Below, in pieces: positions 8,136 through 17,516 of a DNA stretch of 64,000 bases. Under the pieces are notes generated by a model, which was not told the DNA's origin, did not search any database, and saw nothing but the letters and a program-made list of their open reading frames with translations. The translations under genes were made by a program, and so were the position numbers. How positions within the stretch are numbered: the stretch's first letter is position 1; each line of letters begins with the position of its first letter. The DNA comes from an uncultured Sediminibacterium sp. (GTDB lineage Bacteria; Bacteroidota; Bacteroidia; Chitinophagales; Chitinophagaceae), in NCBI RefSeq assembly GCF_946481145.1, contig NZ_CAMLMJ010000021.1:1-64000 (forward strand). The letters run 5' to 3'.

Positions 8136-11100
8136 TTACCGTATAATGGTAATTGATCCTGTTACCTGGGGTTTATTGTTTTTCGGATTGATGATATAAT
8201 AGTAGGTGCCTATCGGCAAAGGCGAACCAGACACTTTACCATCCCAGGGTTTGCTATATCCCTGAGATCTGAATACAATTTGTCCATACCTGTTATATAC
8301 TTCCACTGTTGCACCAGGATAACTTTCTAAAAACCTTATGTTCCATGTATCGTTAATGCCATCACCATTCGGTGAAAATGCATTGGGTATTTCCAATGAC
8401 TTCAACAGTTTTACAAAAATGGTATCGCTTGTTGTACAGCCACCTTCTCCGGTAACGGTTAAAGTGTATCTGATATCTGCCAGTGGTTTTGTTATGGGAG
8501 AGAAAGCAGTGTCTTTATTCAGGTAATTCGGTGGAGTCCATAAATAACTCAATTGGTTGCCATAAACAAAGGAAGGTTTCAACTGGGTTTCTCCCCCTTC
8601 CAGCACTGCTGTACTTTTAGTACCCATTATTAATACCGGTAATGGAAATACGGTAAAACTTGCTGTTGCAGTATCACTCCCACAACCTGCGGCACTAAAG
8701 ACATACAAGCTGGTATTGAACACACCCGAATCCTGATAGGCCCTTACGGGGTTTTGGATAGTAGAATTTATTCCCTTTGCAAGATCCCACTCCCATCGAA
8801 CCGGTGGAGCTAATGATGCATTAGCTGACAGATCGGTAAAAGATACAGGCTCATCAAAACAAACGGTTGCTGGATTAACACTATATGCCGCTTTTGGATT
8901 TGGATGTACTTTTATCGTTTTACTTACCTCGCTCACACAGGTATTACCTCCCGAATAAGAAACCATTCTAATGGTAAAATCCTGTCCGGCTGCCTTATTC
9001 GATACGTACTTATGCGTATAAGCTTTATTGGTTGTAGGATTATCATCTGTTTGCACCTGTGTTGGCAGGTTAACACGATCCCAGTAAATTTCAGATTTGG
9101 TAACGGATCCGAAATCTACGGTTGATTTATTTTGAATAAGAATTGGAACCTTATCGCAAAGCACTGTATTCTGCTGTACTTCAAAATCTGCTTTAGGAAC
9201 AGAACCATTTACGGTAAATGTTTGTGAAGCAGTATTGATACATCCGTCTTTTGAGGTTACCTGCAGCAACACGGTATAATTATCTGATTTATTATACTTA
9301 ACTGATGGATTTTTCAGGGTGCTACTGGAGATATTTGGTCCTGGACTAACCGAAGGCGAGGCTGCATTAAAGTTCCAGAGATAGGTAAACTGCGCTTCTG
9401 AACCGTCTGCTATCTTACTGGTATCAATAAATTGGGCTGATGCATCGTTCAGGCACACTTCAGGCAGTATAAATCCAGGTTGAGGTAAAGGGTGAATGAA
9501 AACTGCCGTAGAAGGTTTGAATACATCACTTTTGCAGCCTGTACTTGTTTCTACTTGTAAACTAACATTTTTTATACCTGTACTATTGTATTGAATAGTT
9601 TGAGCTGCATTACTGTTTACCGTTATCGGCCCTGCCCCATTATCGAGGTCCCAAATCCATTTGGTAATGGTACCTACCTGTGAGGTAGAAGCATCTGTAA
9701 AGCCCACACTTGTATTCAGGCACAAAATGGGAGATGCAGTAAAAGAAGCTATCGGTTTTGAGGTAATAGATATTGGTTTGGTTGTTTCTTCCGAGATACA
9801 TCCGATATCTGAAATCGATCTGAGTTTCACATTGAATACACCTGCCTGGTTAAAAACTGCACCTAATAAACTGGTCGTTATATCTAGATTCGAACCGTTT
9901 CCAAGGTCCCATAACCATCGTACACCCGAGTTGGCGGGAGTTGAAAAACTCACCGGATCATTCACGCAACCGGAATGTGTCCAGGTAAAATCTGAACTGG
10001 GCTTTCCGTTTACTTTAACAGGAATGGTATAAACCTGATCAGTGCTGCCACACCCATCAGGTGTTGAGGAAGTAGTATATAATTTAATCGTATCACGCAC
10101 TGCAGCGGTATTGGCTGTACTAAAAGTGAATGTTTGTCCGGTGCTGTAATAATATACCTGTTGTCCATTTACTACCGGCACGCTATCGGCTACCGGAGCA
10201 TTGTTTGGACCGATGCCTGCATTTGGACTAATACCCGGTGCAGCAGAAAAATCCCACCGGATAGAAGTTGGTTGAAAGGATAAAGGAATGGAAAACTTAA
10301 CCGGTGTATTTACGCAGGTAACAGCCGAATCGATACGTGAATATGGATTTACAAATGTAGCCTGACGACTAAAATCTTTCACGTTAGTACCTCCATTATA
10401 TCCATAAGATTCAACACTTCCATACCCGTATACAATTGCCGAAAAGCCAGTATCTGCTGTAACCCTGTGCACAGGATTTACTCCTGAAGAAGCCGATAGG
10501 TCTTGTTGCAGATAACTGTAATTAGTACCAAGAATATCTATAAACCCCGACACAGGGGCATTATCAATTTTTACTGAACTGATATAATTTTTACTGATGA
10601 TTATATTTACGTAATGTAGTTGTACCTGAGTTTGACCAGAAGGCACAAAATTTCTGTGCGCCGAGAAGAAGGTAATATCATTCAGGGTTTGTTCAACCGG
10701 ATTAAGGATAACCATTTCGGGGTCAGCCAAACAACTGGTTGCTGCACCCGAGCCAGTAGTACAACCTGTTTTACAGGATTGTGAACTGATATATTGAACT
10801 ACTGATATAGGCTCTGAAGCCTGAATCTGTATAGGGTTAGCACTATTATAGCTGTAAAAATTTCCAAGTGGATTAAATGTAGCAGCAGTTAAAGTAGTAG
10901 TAACACCATTATCTGTAACCTGCACTGTGGTAGATGCATTTTGGACAAAAATCCGGTAAATATCATAAGGCCTGTTGATGAATGGTGCCGTTACAAACTG
11001 TTTACCCCAGGCCCGTGTGGGAAATATTTGCTGATAAATATTATCGCCTCCGCTTGCACCCGTACAATCGAAAGTACTCCAGGTAGAAGAAGAGAAAACT

Positions 11101-11816
11101 GCAATAGGCTTACAGCCACTACTGCCACCTGCTGCCACGGATCTGATTTTAGTTCCCGATAAATCTGTTAGTACTGTTGCCTGGTACTGGTATACATCTC
11201 CCGCAGAAGCCAATGTTATTTGGAATGGAACACCAACCGCCCTTGAACCACCTGCTGCAGTGGGTGTAATTTCAATAGTGGTATTATCCTGGGTAGCAAT
11301 AACTGTAATCTGTCCAACTCCTCCAACCGTACCACCACTATTTGGATTACTACTTGAGGTTGATCTATAATTAGGTGCTATATATTCAGCCCCCAGAACC
11401 TGAGTGGGAATAATAAGACTGGCCCCACTTCTTGCACTTCGGATGATATGCGCATAAACCACTACCGGATCGTTACTGTTTACCTTAATAGCGGCATTAG
11501 CTTTTATTCCGTCTGACATGTTCAGGTAAACATCTGAATTGCTGGCATCAACACCTGCACCAGAACCTAAGAAGACACGAGTAACCTGATTAGCGGTAAC
11601 TGTAAAATTTAAAGTAGTGGTTGGCCCCACTTTTACTGTTCCGGTTGTATTTACTTCAGAAGTGATATATAGCCCCATTACAGAGCCGGTTCCGTCAATA
11701 TGAGAAGGATAGGCAATCCAGAATTCCTTTCCCTTATTAGAAAACTCCTGTGCAAATAAACAGGTTGCGAACATGCAGAAGCAAAAAAACAGGAGCGGTT
11801 TTAGTTTAGTCATCAC
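8136..11816 (-). CDS. Large T9SS type B cargo: IgGFc-binding-like N-terminus, PKD repeats, gliding-motility C-terminal domain
   Basis: 1226 residues. Signal peptide (MMTKLKPLLFFCFCMFATCLFAQ), then an IgGFc-binding-like region beginning GKEFWIAYPSHIDG (about residues 28-480). This is followed by roughly five PKD/Ig-like modules recognisable by WxWDL/WLWDLGNG strands (about 600-1080), one more Ig-like unit, and a type B sorting domain starting IPNAFSPNGDGINDTW and ending in PQVTGSITIIR. The C-terminal domain directs export through T9SS and surface anchoring or release. Probable role: surface adhesin or gliding/attachment protein. Its partner is the PorP/SprF gene downstream. Domain calls are by pattern; ligand unknown. 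Confidence 0.92.
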   Translation of the reverse strand: MMTKLKPLLFFCFCMFATCLFAQEFSNKGKEFWIAYPSHIDGTGSVMGLYITSEVNTTGTVKVGPTTTLNFTVTANQVTRVFLGSGAGVDASNSDVYLNMSDGIKANAAIKVNSNDPVVVYAHIIRSARSGASLIIPTQVLGAEYIAPNYRSTSSSNPNSGGTVGGVGQITVIATQDNTTIEITPTAAGGSRAVGVPFQITLASAGDVYQYQATVLTDLSGTKIRSVAAGGSSGCKPIAVFSSSTWSTFDCTGASGGDNIYQQIFPTRAWGKQFVTAPFINRPYDIYRIFVQNASTTVQVTDNGVTTTLTAATFNPLGNFYSYNSANPIQIQASEPISVVQYISSQSCKTGCTTGSGAATSCLADPEMVILNPVEQTLNDITFFSAHRNFVPSGQTQVQLHYVNIIISKNYISSVKIDNAPVSGFIDILGTNYSYLQQDLSASSGVNPVHRVTADTGFSAIVYGYGSVESYGYNGGTNVKDFSRQATFVNPYSRIDSAVTCVNTPVKFSIPLSFQPTSIRWDFSAAPGISPNAGIGPNNAPVADSVPVVNGQQVYYYSTGQTFTFSTANTAAVRDTIKLYTTSSTPDGCGSTDQVYTIPVKVNGKPSSDFTWTHSGCVNDPVSFSTPANSGVRWLWDLGNGSNLDITTSLLGAVFNQAGVFNVKLRSISDIGCISEETTKPISITSKPIASFTASPILCLNTSVGFTDASTSQVGTITKWIWDLDNGAGPITVNSNAAQTIQYNSTGIKNVSLQVETSTGCKSDVFKPSTAVFIHPLPQPGFILPEVCLNDASAQFIDTSKIADGSEAQFTYLWNFNAASPSVSPGPNISSSTLKNPSVKYNKSDNYTVLLQVTSKDGCINTASQTFTVNGSVPKADFEVQQNTVLCDKVPILIQNKSTVDFGSVTKSEIYWDRVNLPTQVQTDDNPTTNKAYTHKYVSNKAAGQDFTIRMVSYSGGNTCVSEVSKTIKVHPNPKAAYSVNPATVCFDEPVSFTDLSANASLAPPVRWEWDLAKGINSTIQNPVRAYQDSGVFNTSLYVFSAAGCGSDTATASFTVFPLPVLIMGTKSTAVLEGGETQLKPSFVYGNQLSYLWTPPNYLNKDTAFSPITKPLADIRYTLTVTGEGGCTTSDTIFVKLLKSLEIPNAFSPNGDGINDTWNIRFLESYPGATVEVYNRYGQIVFRSQGYSKPWDGKVSGSPLPIGTYYYIINPKNNKPQVTGSITIIR

Positions 11817-11825
11817 TGATTATTT

Positions 11826-11849
11826 GGTCATACTTCTTATAGTATGACC
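11826..11849. promoter_or_regulatory. Short hairpin in the leader of the adhesin gene
   Basis: GGTCATACT (11826-11834) and its complement (11841-11849) form a 9-bp stem with a 6-nt loop, 10 bases upstream of the adhesin start. It has no T-run, so it may be an operator or leader hairpin rather than a terminator. Confidence 0.35.
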
Positions 11850-11913
11850 CGAATTTGGGTTACTGGTTAAAATTAGGGCTAAAACCTATTTGAGAAAAGA
11901 TAATTTATTGCCA

Positions 11914-12534
11914 TTAAACGTTGCCTGACAATAAATTCGGTGAATTCGGTCCTTCACAAAAAAGCAGGTCAAGGATACTGAGGTTCGGCTGAAAACCTAT
12001 CCGGTCAGCAAACACCTGTTGATAGTGGATATTCTTTGATGATTGCTGGAAGTTCCTCGGCAACCATTTGCTTCGGTAATCAGTAATCTCGGCTGGGTAA
12101 GCAGGCAAAAATTCAGTTGTCTCACTAAACCGGGCAGTTGGTTTTAATTGCTTTACCAACCATTCCATCAAATCGCGATTCATGTCTAGCAGAAAAACAG
12201 GTCGCCGCTGGTAAAATGCTTCGAGCCAATCCCGGTAATATTCAAAAAATGGTGATCGGTTATAACAAGATTCAATGGTACGCCAATGTTGTAATTGCCA
12301 GGGTAAAGTATAGCTGATTCGAACATCTTTCAAAAGCTGCTTTTGATCCCGCCCTTTCTCCAGTGGAACCGATAAATGTACCAGTCCATTGCTCCCTGCC
12401 AATACCATTCTATTACGAAAACTCATCTTTTGGAAGCTTTCACATACCTCAAAATTTATATTTGAAAATTGAAACAAAGTTTTAATATAATCAACTGTTC
12501 CAAAATATTGATATTCAACAATTAAAAGACTCAT
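11914..12534 (-). CDS. WbqC-like family protein
   Basis: 206 residues. The N-terminus (MSLLIVEYQYFGTVDYIKTL) and the block with SVPLEKGRDQKQLLKDVRIS and WQLQHWRTIESCYNRSPFFEYY match the WbqC family, whose members are linked to cell-surface polysaccharide or amino-sugar modification but whose reaction is not settled. Many Bacteroidetes carry a short WbqC next to lepB or other envelope genes. Here it is upstream of the adhesin on the same strand, 97 bp away, and is read from an AT-rich divergent promoter region (12535-12823). Confidence 0.85.
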   Translation of the reverse strand: MSLLIVEYQYFGTVDYIKTLFQFSNINFEVCESFQKMSFRNRMVLAGSNGLVHLSVPLEKGRDQKQLLKDVRISYTLPWQLQHWRTIESCYNRSPFFEYYRDWLEAFYQRRPVFLLDMNRDLMEWLVKQLKPTARFSETTEFLPAYPAEITDYRSKWLPRNFQQSSKNIHYQQVFADRIGFQPNLSILDLLFCEGPNSPNLLSGNV

Positions 12535-12823
12535 TTATTGATAATTATTTTCTTTTATTGGATTACTTTAAATAAGCTTATTTTACTCCATAATTTAATA
12601 AACTTTTTAACAAAATAAACATTATATTATATTACTAATCAAATATTTATACTATAAATATTCAGCTAAATAATATAGTAATTATTCTTTGAGGTAAAAA
12701 CAAGGTAAATACTAATAATTATAGTAAAGGTTTGGGGGGGATTAATCATCACACATACTCAATTTCCATCACCCAACCTACCCTATTAAACACCTAAAGT
12801 TAACACAGGGCAATTAGGGCAAA
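12535..12823. promoter_or_regulatory. AT-rich divergent intergenic region
   Basis: 289 bp between wbqC (-) and the LEA14-like gene (+). About 12540-12720 is very AT-rich, followed by a seven-G tract near 12735. I see no gene, repeat or convincing -33/-7 pair. It must hold both promoters. Confidence 0.4.
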
Positions 12824-12943
12824 ATGCACAAAACACCCACAGCCCCATTCTATAATCTAACAGGATTGGTTAAACATTTAGGGAATTATGTAAATGGAAA
12901 ATGTCTGATTAGCTTATCACTTATATTGCATCAAATTGAACTT

Positions 12944-13393
12944 GTGAGAACCCTTAGCTTATTTTGCCTCCTTTTCATTCTTCTGGCTTCCTGTCAAAAA
13001 CCACAGGCCTTCGACTATCGGGCCGTTAAAAATGTAAAACTGGAAAAACTTGGATTTGATAAATCTACCCTGGCCATGGACCTGGTTTATTATAACCCAA
13101 ATGGCTTTGGGGTGGACTTGCGAAAAGTAGATTGTGATATCTATATCGACAACCACTACCTGGGTAAATACAAGCTCGATACCCTCATGCATATACAACG
13201 CAGAGCAGAGTTCATCCTTCCCTCAAGGATTCAGGTTGATATGCAGGGCGTATTTAAGAATATACTAACCGTGCTCTTTAATAAAGAAGTATTGGTAAAC
13301 GTAAAAGGCACAACAAGAGTTGGCAAAGCAGGATTCTTTAAAACCATTCCCTTCAACTATGAAGCGAGGCATAAGATTGAGTTAGGGTTATGA
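12944..13393 (+). CDS. LEA type 2 (LEA14-like) lipoprotein
   Basis: The open frame extends to an ATG at 12824, but the upstream 40 residues look non-coding. The GTG at 12944 gives a proper lipoprotein signal ending in LLASC, so I prefer it (149 residues). The body (AMDLVYYNPNGFGVDLRKVD, then ...GKYKLDTLMHIQRRAEF) matches the LEA14/WHy fold: a single beta-sandwich with the NPN/NPNGF turn after the first strand. Such proteins are stress-associated or envelope-associated with no known enzymatic role. Cys20 from the chosen start would be lipidated. The domain call is fairly sure, the start less so. Confidence 0.75.
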   Translation: MRTLSLFCLLFILLASCQKPQAFDYRAVKNVKLEKLGFDKSTLAMDLVYYNPNGFGVDLRKVDCDIYIDNHYLGKYKLDTLMHIQRRAEFILPSRIQVDMQGVFKNILTVLFNKEVLVNVKGTTRVGKAGFFKTIPFNYEARHKIELGL

Positions 13394-13420
13394 GGGAGTA
13401 GTTCGATGACCGAATGTATT

Positions 13421-13656
13421 GCTTCAAGCTGCATGCTACAAGCTTCAAGCTTTGCTGGGTGCTTGCGAACTGGAAAATTTAAAGCTATTTCTTAAAGAAA
13501 TATATGGTCGCCGGAAATGAACTATCTGTTATTAATAGAACACAGATTATCATGATTTTCAAGATCGATCATGAAAAATCTTGAAAATCATAAAGATCCG
13601 TGTTCCATCATACGCGACACCTACAGCTCGCAGTTAAATTTCCCTGGACAACAATG
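13421..13656. repeat. Composite convergent-site element K1 (family D words plus CCTGGACAACAATG end)
   Basis: D-type words (GCTTCAAGCTGCATGC) at 13421-13452 lead into GGGTGCTTG, a 27-bp palindrome (13539-13604) and an ending AAATTTCCCTGGACAACAATG (13635-13655, last part). The start-word/GGTGCTTG/CCGGACAACAATG layout is shared with 53351-53575 and 62127-62616. All three lie between convergent genes. Confidence 0.6.
13539..13604. repeat. Palindromic repeat, family J
   Basis: The left arm AACACAGATTATCATGATT continues to 13565. The right arm (13578-13604) is its imperfect complement ending in GATCCGTGTT. About 23 of 27 positions pair. Relatives lie at 6650 and 62664. Confidence 0.8.
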
Positions 13657-13660
13657 AAAC

Positions 13661-13781
13661 GAAAGTCCGCCCTTCCTTCGTCAGTATATCGGGAAGATGA
13701 TGGGCTATTTGGATAAACACCTCCAAACCACCTTTCTCGCGGACTCTCAGACTTTCGGTCTTGTCCTCCCGGACTCTCCCT
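13661..13781. repeat. Word-repeat family B (GAAAGTCCGG), one long and one short arm
   Basis: A short arm GAAAGTCCG (13661-13669) and a longer inverted arm of CGGACT/CTTTCGG words (13739-13781). The long arm abuts the stop codon of the HMA-like gene (13782), so it is the 3' end of that transcript. Confidence 0.7.
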
Positions 13782-14186
13782 CTAAAATATCGGTTTCACA
13801 TGACAAGGCTTTCTCGGCTGAGGGCCGCCGCCATCTTCTGAGCGTTTACAGGCTGGAGGTAATTTCTTATAGGCATCTTCTGTGGCTTTGCTACTATCGG
13901 CATCAAAACCAGCATTGTTCAATGCAGTACGTATTCCATCAGCGCTTGCTCTATCTGGCAGGAACTGTACTTTTATCTCCCCTTGCAGAAGGTTAATTTT
14001 CCATTGCATCACGCCGCCATCCGTTGCCCCTTTCTCGAGCAAAAGGTATTTATCTACGACTTCCTTACACTCCCAACATTTCAAATTAGGCGACTTAATT
14101 GTCACCCATTCGGCCTTTGGTTGCTGCGCATTTACTGATATACTGATAACAATCAGTAAAAGACTAAATAAAAACTGTTTTTTCAT
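13782..14186 (-). CDS. Secreted heavy-metal-associated (HMA)-like protein
   Basis: 134 residues. Signal peptide (MKKQFLFSLLLIVISISVNAQ), then a single HMA/ferredoxin-like fold: WVTIKSPNLKCWECKEVVDKY with Cys37 and Cys40 in a CxxC, a central strand INLLQGEIKVQFLP and a GIRTALNNAGFDAD helix-strand, as in metal chaperones and P-type ATPase N-domains. The metal loop is CWEC rather than GMTCxxC. The C-terminus is short, Pro/Gly-rich and contains Cys and His (PPACKR...KPCHVKPIF), which could add metal ligands. A periplasmic metal-binding role is inferred. Confidence 0.8.
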   Translation of the reverse strand: MKKQFLFSLLLIVISISVNAQQPKAEWVTIKSPNLKCWECKEVVDKYLLLEKGATDGGVMQWKINLLQGEIKVQFLPDRASADGIRTALNNAGFDADSSKATEDAYKKLPPACKRSEDGGGPQPRKPCHVKPIF

Positions 14187-14321
14187 TGTTTCACATTTAA
14201 ATCCGCTGATATTGCCCGGTTATAAAAGAGATACTCAAAAACCCCTATAGGCTGCACAGAAAAATGTTAAGACTTCACTATCCCTCCACTTCATCATTCG
14301 ATATTGGTCATTCGATATTCA

Positions 14322-14954
14322 TTATTCCCTCCCCCAACCCGCCGGATCCTTCCGCCATTGCAGCAATAATTGTTCTGATTCAGCAGATATCTGTCCTTTT
14401 TCAACTGCCAGACTAATCAGGCTGGAATAATTAGTCAGTGATTTATAAGGAACCCCTGATTTAGCAAATGCTTCCTCTGCATGTGGAAAACCATAGGTAA
14501 ATATTGAAACCATGCCTACTACTTCAACGCCGGCAGCTTTTAGCACATCTACCACCTGCAGACTGCTCTTTCCGGTAGAAATAAGGTCTTCTATTACCAA
14601 TACTTTTTGTCCGGGGTTATAAAAACCCTCTATCTGATTACCCATTCCATGTTCTTTAGGCTTTGGGCGCACGTATACATAAGGTAATTTCAATTGATCT
14701 GCTGCCATAGCTCCCCATGCAATACCGGCAGTAGCAACCCCAGCCAGCATTTCCGCCTCAGGAAAGCTTTCAAAAATTACATTACACAACTCACTTTTAA
14801 TAAAGTCGCGAACATAGGGGAAAGACAATACCTTACGGTTATCGCAATAAATCGGACTCTTCCATCCACTTGCCCAGGTAAAGGGTTGTTCCGGACTTAA
14901 TTTAACGGCTGCTACCTGTAACAGCTTTTCTGCAACGGCTTTTTCGTTTGTCAT
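14322..14954 (-). CDS. pyrE: Orotate phosphoribosyltransferase
   Basis: 210 residues, normal length. Adds phosphoribosyl from PRPP to orotate to make OMP, step five of pyrimidine synthesis in the cytoplasm. The PRPP-binding loop VLVIEDLISTGKSS is intact. The flexible-loop lysine region KLPYVYVRPKPKEHG and the N-terminal FTWASGWKSPIYCDNRK are typical. It is monocistronic, divergent from the Nudix gene by 70 bp. pyrB and pyrR are 40 kb away, so the pathway is scattered. Confidence 0.97.
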   Translation of the reverse strand: MTNEKAVAEKLLQVAAVKLSPEQPFTWASGWKSPIYCDNRKVLSFPYVRDFIKSELCNVIFESFPEAEMLAGVATAGIAWGAMAADQLKLPYVYVRPKPKEHGMGNQIEGFYNPGQKVLVIEDLISTGKSSLQVVDVLKAAGVEVVGMVSIFTYGFPHAEEAFAKSGVPYKSLTNYSSLISLAVEKGQISAESEQLLLQWRKDPAGWGRE

Positions 14955-15024
14955 GATGCGAAAGTAAACCCAATTAGTTAATTAGGAAATTTGAAAATTT
15001 GAAAATTAAGTCCACATTTGGGTT

Positions 15025-15438
15025 ATGCAAATGAAAACGATCGTTGCGGCAGGCGGATTGGTTTATAATGAGTCCAATGAATTATTGATGATATTTCGCC
15101 GTGGCAAATGGGATCTGCCAAAGGGTAAGCTCGATGAGGGGGAGTCTATCCCTGATTGTGCAGTAAGAGAAGTACAAGAAGAGACCGGTTTAACTGAAAT
15201 AACATTGGGCGAATTTATCCGCATAACACATCACCAGTATTTTGATAAATGGCTGAATGAAACCGTTATCAAAGAAACCCACTGGTACCGCATGTCAGCA
15301 AGCAGCAATCAACCCCTGATCCCTCAAACCGAAGAAGATATCGAATTAATACGCTGGGTAAGCAAGCATGAGCTACCAGTATTACTGGAAAATAGTTATG
15401 ATACTATTGTGGAGGTGGTGAATATGAGTGAAATGTGA
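15025..15438 (+). CDS. NUDIX hydrolase
   Basis: 137 residues. The Nudix box runs from Gly34 to Leu56 with the full pattern GX5EX7REVQEETGL, so divalent-metal pyrophosphohydrolase activity is expected. The substrate is a nucleoside diphosphate linked to another moiety; it cannot be told from sequence. An alternative ATG at 15031 would shorten it by two residues. It faces away from pyrE, sharing the 70-bp intergenic region, and ends in a family A hairpin. Confidence 0.93.
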   Translation: MQMKTIVAAGGLVYNESNELLMIFRRGKWDLPKGKLDEGESIPDCAVREVQEETGLTEITLGEFIRITHHQYFDKWLNETVIKETHWYRMSASSNQPLIPQTEEDIELIRWVSKHELPVLLENSYDTIVEVVNMSEM

Positions 15439-15487
15439 ATTGTGAATTGTCAATAACCTATTCACAATTCACAATTCACAATTCACA
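15435..15487. repeat. Word-repeat hairpin, family A
   Basis: GTGAATTGTGAATTGTCAAT on the left (15435-15454) and its inverted copies of ATTCACA on the right to 15487, with almost no loop. It lies between convergent genes, overlaps the Nudix stop codon region, and is likely the shared 3' end. Confidence 0.88.
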
Positions 15488-15492
15488 TCACA

Positions 15493-15945
15493 CTACTCAC
15501 ATGCATCCTTCCTCCTGGTATCTACCAGGTAATGAATTTTCCAGCCTTGTTTGCTCCTGATTAGTTGGAAGGAGTTTACGCCGCAGTGACTAAACTTCCC
15601 ATTGAAATAGAATTTATAGGGAGTCCAGACAGAAGCGAGTGGTCCATCTACATTAACTGCAACATAGGTTATTCTTTCGTCTGCGGCATTCTTGGGTAAG
15701 CTGCCGATATTGTGTCCGAAATCTGTTACTTTATCCGTTTTAGCAGACATATTACCTTCCTTATCACGTACCAGGGTTTGCAGGATATGGTTTTCACTGA
15801 AACAATTTACAATGGTTGCAGAATCTGCATTTCGCATGGCTGTAAAAAGTTGATCGATTACCGCTTTTACAGAATCTGTGGCCGTCTGAGCCTGCGAGGT
15901 ATACCCTACTCCAATTAATACAATGATCAGGAAGATTTTTTTCAT
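15493..15945 (-). CDS. Secreted NTF2-like (SnoaL/DUF4440-type) protein
   Basis: The ATG at 15945 gives a Sec signal (MKKIFLIIVLIGVGYTSQAQ); the ATG ten codons upstream is less likely. The mature part opens with an NTF2-type helix (SVKAVIDQLFTAMRNADSAT), then FSENHILQTLV, and ends with a strand pair containing SFQLIRSKQGWKIHYLVDTRRK. This is the alpha+beta cone fold of the SnoaL/DUF4440 group, used for many small-molecule binding or isomerase roles. No catalytic residues can be assigned. Periplasmic location inferred. Confidence 0.8.
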   Translation of the reverse strand: MKKIFLIIVLIGVGYTSQAQTATDSVKAVIDQLFTAMRNADSATIVNCFSENHILQTLVRDKEGNMSAKTDKVTDFGHNIGSLPKNAADERITYVAVNVDGPLASVWTPYKFYFNGKFSHCGVNSFQLIRSKQGWKIHYLVDTRRKDACE

Positions 15946-16005
15946 GCTGTTTATTTTGATACTAAAGTAATTCAAAGCACTTGCTATTAAAAGCCTTTCA
16001 TAAAA

Positions 16006-16027
16006 AAATCCCGCTGTCGCGGGATTT
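16006..16027 (-). terminator. Intrinsic terminator downstream of arginine decarboxylase
   Basis: 9-bp stem AAATCCCGC/GCGGGATTT (16006-16014, 16019-16027) with a 4-nt loop. The A-run at 16002-16008 becomes a U-tract on the minus strand. It ends the speA transcript four bases after the stop codon. Confidence 0.88.
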
Positions 16028-16030
16028 ATA

Positions 16031-17461
16031 TTATCTGAGATAACCCAGTATTTTCAACATACTTTGTGCGGTTTGTTCTTTGGCATAAACCCAGTCGACC
16101 AATTTTCCATTCTTATCATACTCTACAATTACGTGTTTAGGAGATGGAATAAGGCAGTGCTTAATACCACCATAACCACTTATCTGATCCTGATAAGCAC
16201 CGGTATGGAAGAAACCTACATAAAGAGGCTCTTTGTTTATTTCTGCATCTTTAACATCTGCACTCTGTAATTTGGGTAAGAATACTTCGTTGATATGTTC
16301 TTCTGAATCGTAGTAATCATGACTATCACAGGTAATACCTCCTAATACGACCCGATGGTATTCATTATCCCATTTATTCACAGGCAACATGAGGAACTTT
16401 TCACCGATACCCCATGTATCCGGTAAAGTAGTAATGAAAGATGAATCGATCATATACCAGCACTCACGGTCGTTCTGGATTTTTTGTCCCAGTACACTGT
16501 AAATATGTGCCATGCTCTCCCCTACGGTAAAGCTTCCGAATTCAGTATAAATATTCGGCATAGGCACTTTCGCCTTTTTGCAGGCTTTCTTGATATTACT
16601 TACGATTTCATTGATCATGAATTGATAATCGTATTCAAAACCAAGCGAGTGTTTGATGGGGAAACCGCCACCAATATTTATTGAATCCAGTTCCGGACAG
16701 ATTTTCTTGAGCTGGCAATAGAGGTTGATGATTTTATTCAATTCAGACCAGTAATAAATATCATCCTTGATGCCTTTGTTCAGGAAGATGTGCAGCATTT
16801 TCAACTGGAATTTCTCCTCATTACCTTCAATTTCATCAACATAAAACTCAAGGATATCTTTTGCGCGAATACCCAGTCTGGAAGTATAAAAAGGGAAGTT
16901 TGGTTCTTCCTCAGCAGCCACACGTATACCTAAACGGAATGGTTGTTTTACGCTGCGTTTGTATGCCAGTAATTCTTCTTTATTATCTAGGATAGGAATT
17001 ACATTTTTAAACCCAGAGTTAATCAGTTTGGCTATGCGTGAAGTGTACGACTTCTGTTTATAGCCATTACAAATGATATAGGTCTCTTTATTGATTTTTC
17101 TACGCTGGTATAAGCGATTGATGATTTCAATATCGTAGGCGTAAGAAGTCTCCAGATGAATATTATGCTTCAGTGCTTCTTCTACTACAAAAGAGAAATG
17201 GGAACTTTTGGTACAGTAGCAGTAAAAATATTCGCCTTCATACTTGTGCTTTTTGAAAGCATCGGCAAACATTTTTTTCGCTTTGTTGATCTGCATACCA
17301 ATTTTAGGCAGGTAAGTCAGCTTAAGCGGAGTTCCGTACTTTTCAATGATCTTTTTAAGATCGAGTTCATTGAACTGGAGGTAGCCATTATCATTTACTT
17401 CAAATCCTTCTTGTGGGAAGTGGAAGGTCTGGTTCACCAGTGAGGTGTAGGTATTGTTCAT
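16031..17461 (-). CDS. speA: Biosynthetic arginine decarboxylase (fold III, short Bacteroidetes type)
   Basis: 476 residues. A PLP-dependent decarboxylase of the alanine-racemase fold: the PLP lysine is Lys85 in YCYCTKSSHF, with the phosphate-binding glycine loop SINIGGGFP, the dimer-interface ITCDSHDYYD motif near residue 375-390 and GYGGIKHCLIPSP near the end. It matches the Bacteroidetes short SpeA form rather than the 630-residue enterobacterial one. The product agmatine would feed AguA and AguB at 39.9-41.9 kb. Monocistronic: own promoter (17517-17546) and own terminator (16006-16027). The alternative, a related diaminopimelate or carboxynorspermidine decarboxylase, fits less well given the aguA/aguB genes in the window. 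Confidence 0.88.
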   Translation of the reverse strand: MNNTYTSLVNQTFHFPQEGFEVNDNGYLQFNELDLKKIIEKYGTPLKLTYLPKIGMQINKAKKMFADAFKKHKYEGEYFYCYCTKSSHFSFVVEEALKHNIHLETSYAYDIEIINRLYQRRKINKETYIICNGYKQKSYTSRIAKLINSGFKNVIPILDNKEELLAYKRSVKQPFRLGIRVAAEEEPNFPFYTSRLGIRAKDILEFYVDEIEGNEEKFQLKMLHIFLNKGIKDDIYYWSELNKIINLYCQLKKICPELDSINIGGGFPIKHSLGFEYDYQFMINEIVSNIKKACKKAKVPMPNIYTEFGSFTVGESMAHIYSVLGQKIQNDRECWYMIDSSFITTLPDTWGIGEKFLMLPVNKWDNEYHRVVLGGITCDSHDYYDSEEHINEVFLPKLQSADVKDAEINKEPLYVGFFHTGAYQDQISGYGGIKHCLIPSPKHVIVEYDKNGKLVDWVYAKEQTAQSMLKILGYLR

Positions 17462-17516
17462 TAGCCGGGTTAGTGGTTGTTTAGTGTAAACAGAAAATTA
17501 CCCTTTTATTAAACTA

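Noticed and set aside
9661..10032. Plus-strand 123-residue reading frame
   Set aside because: Lies wholly inside the adhesin gene on the other strand with no family signal or ribosome-binding context.
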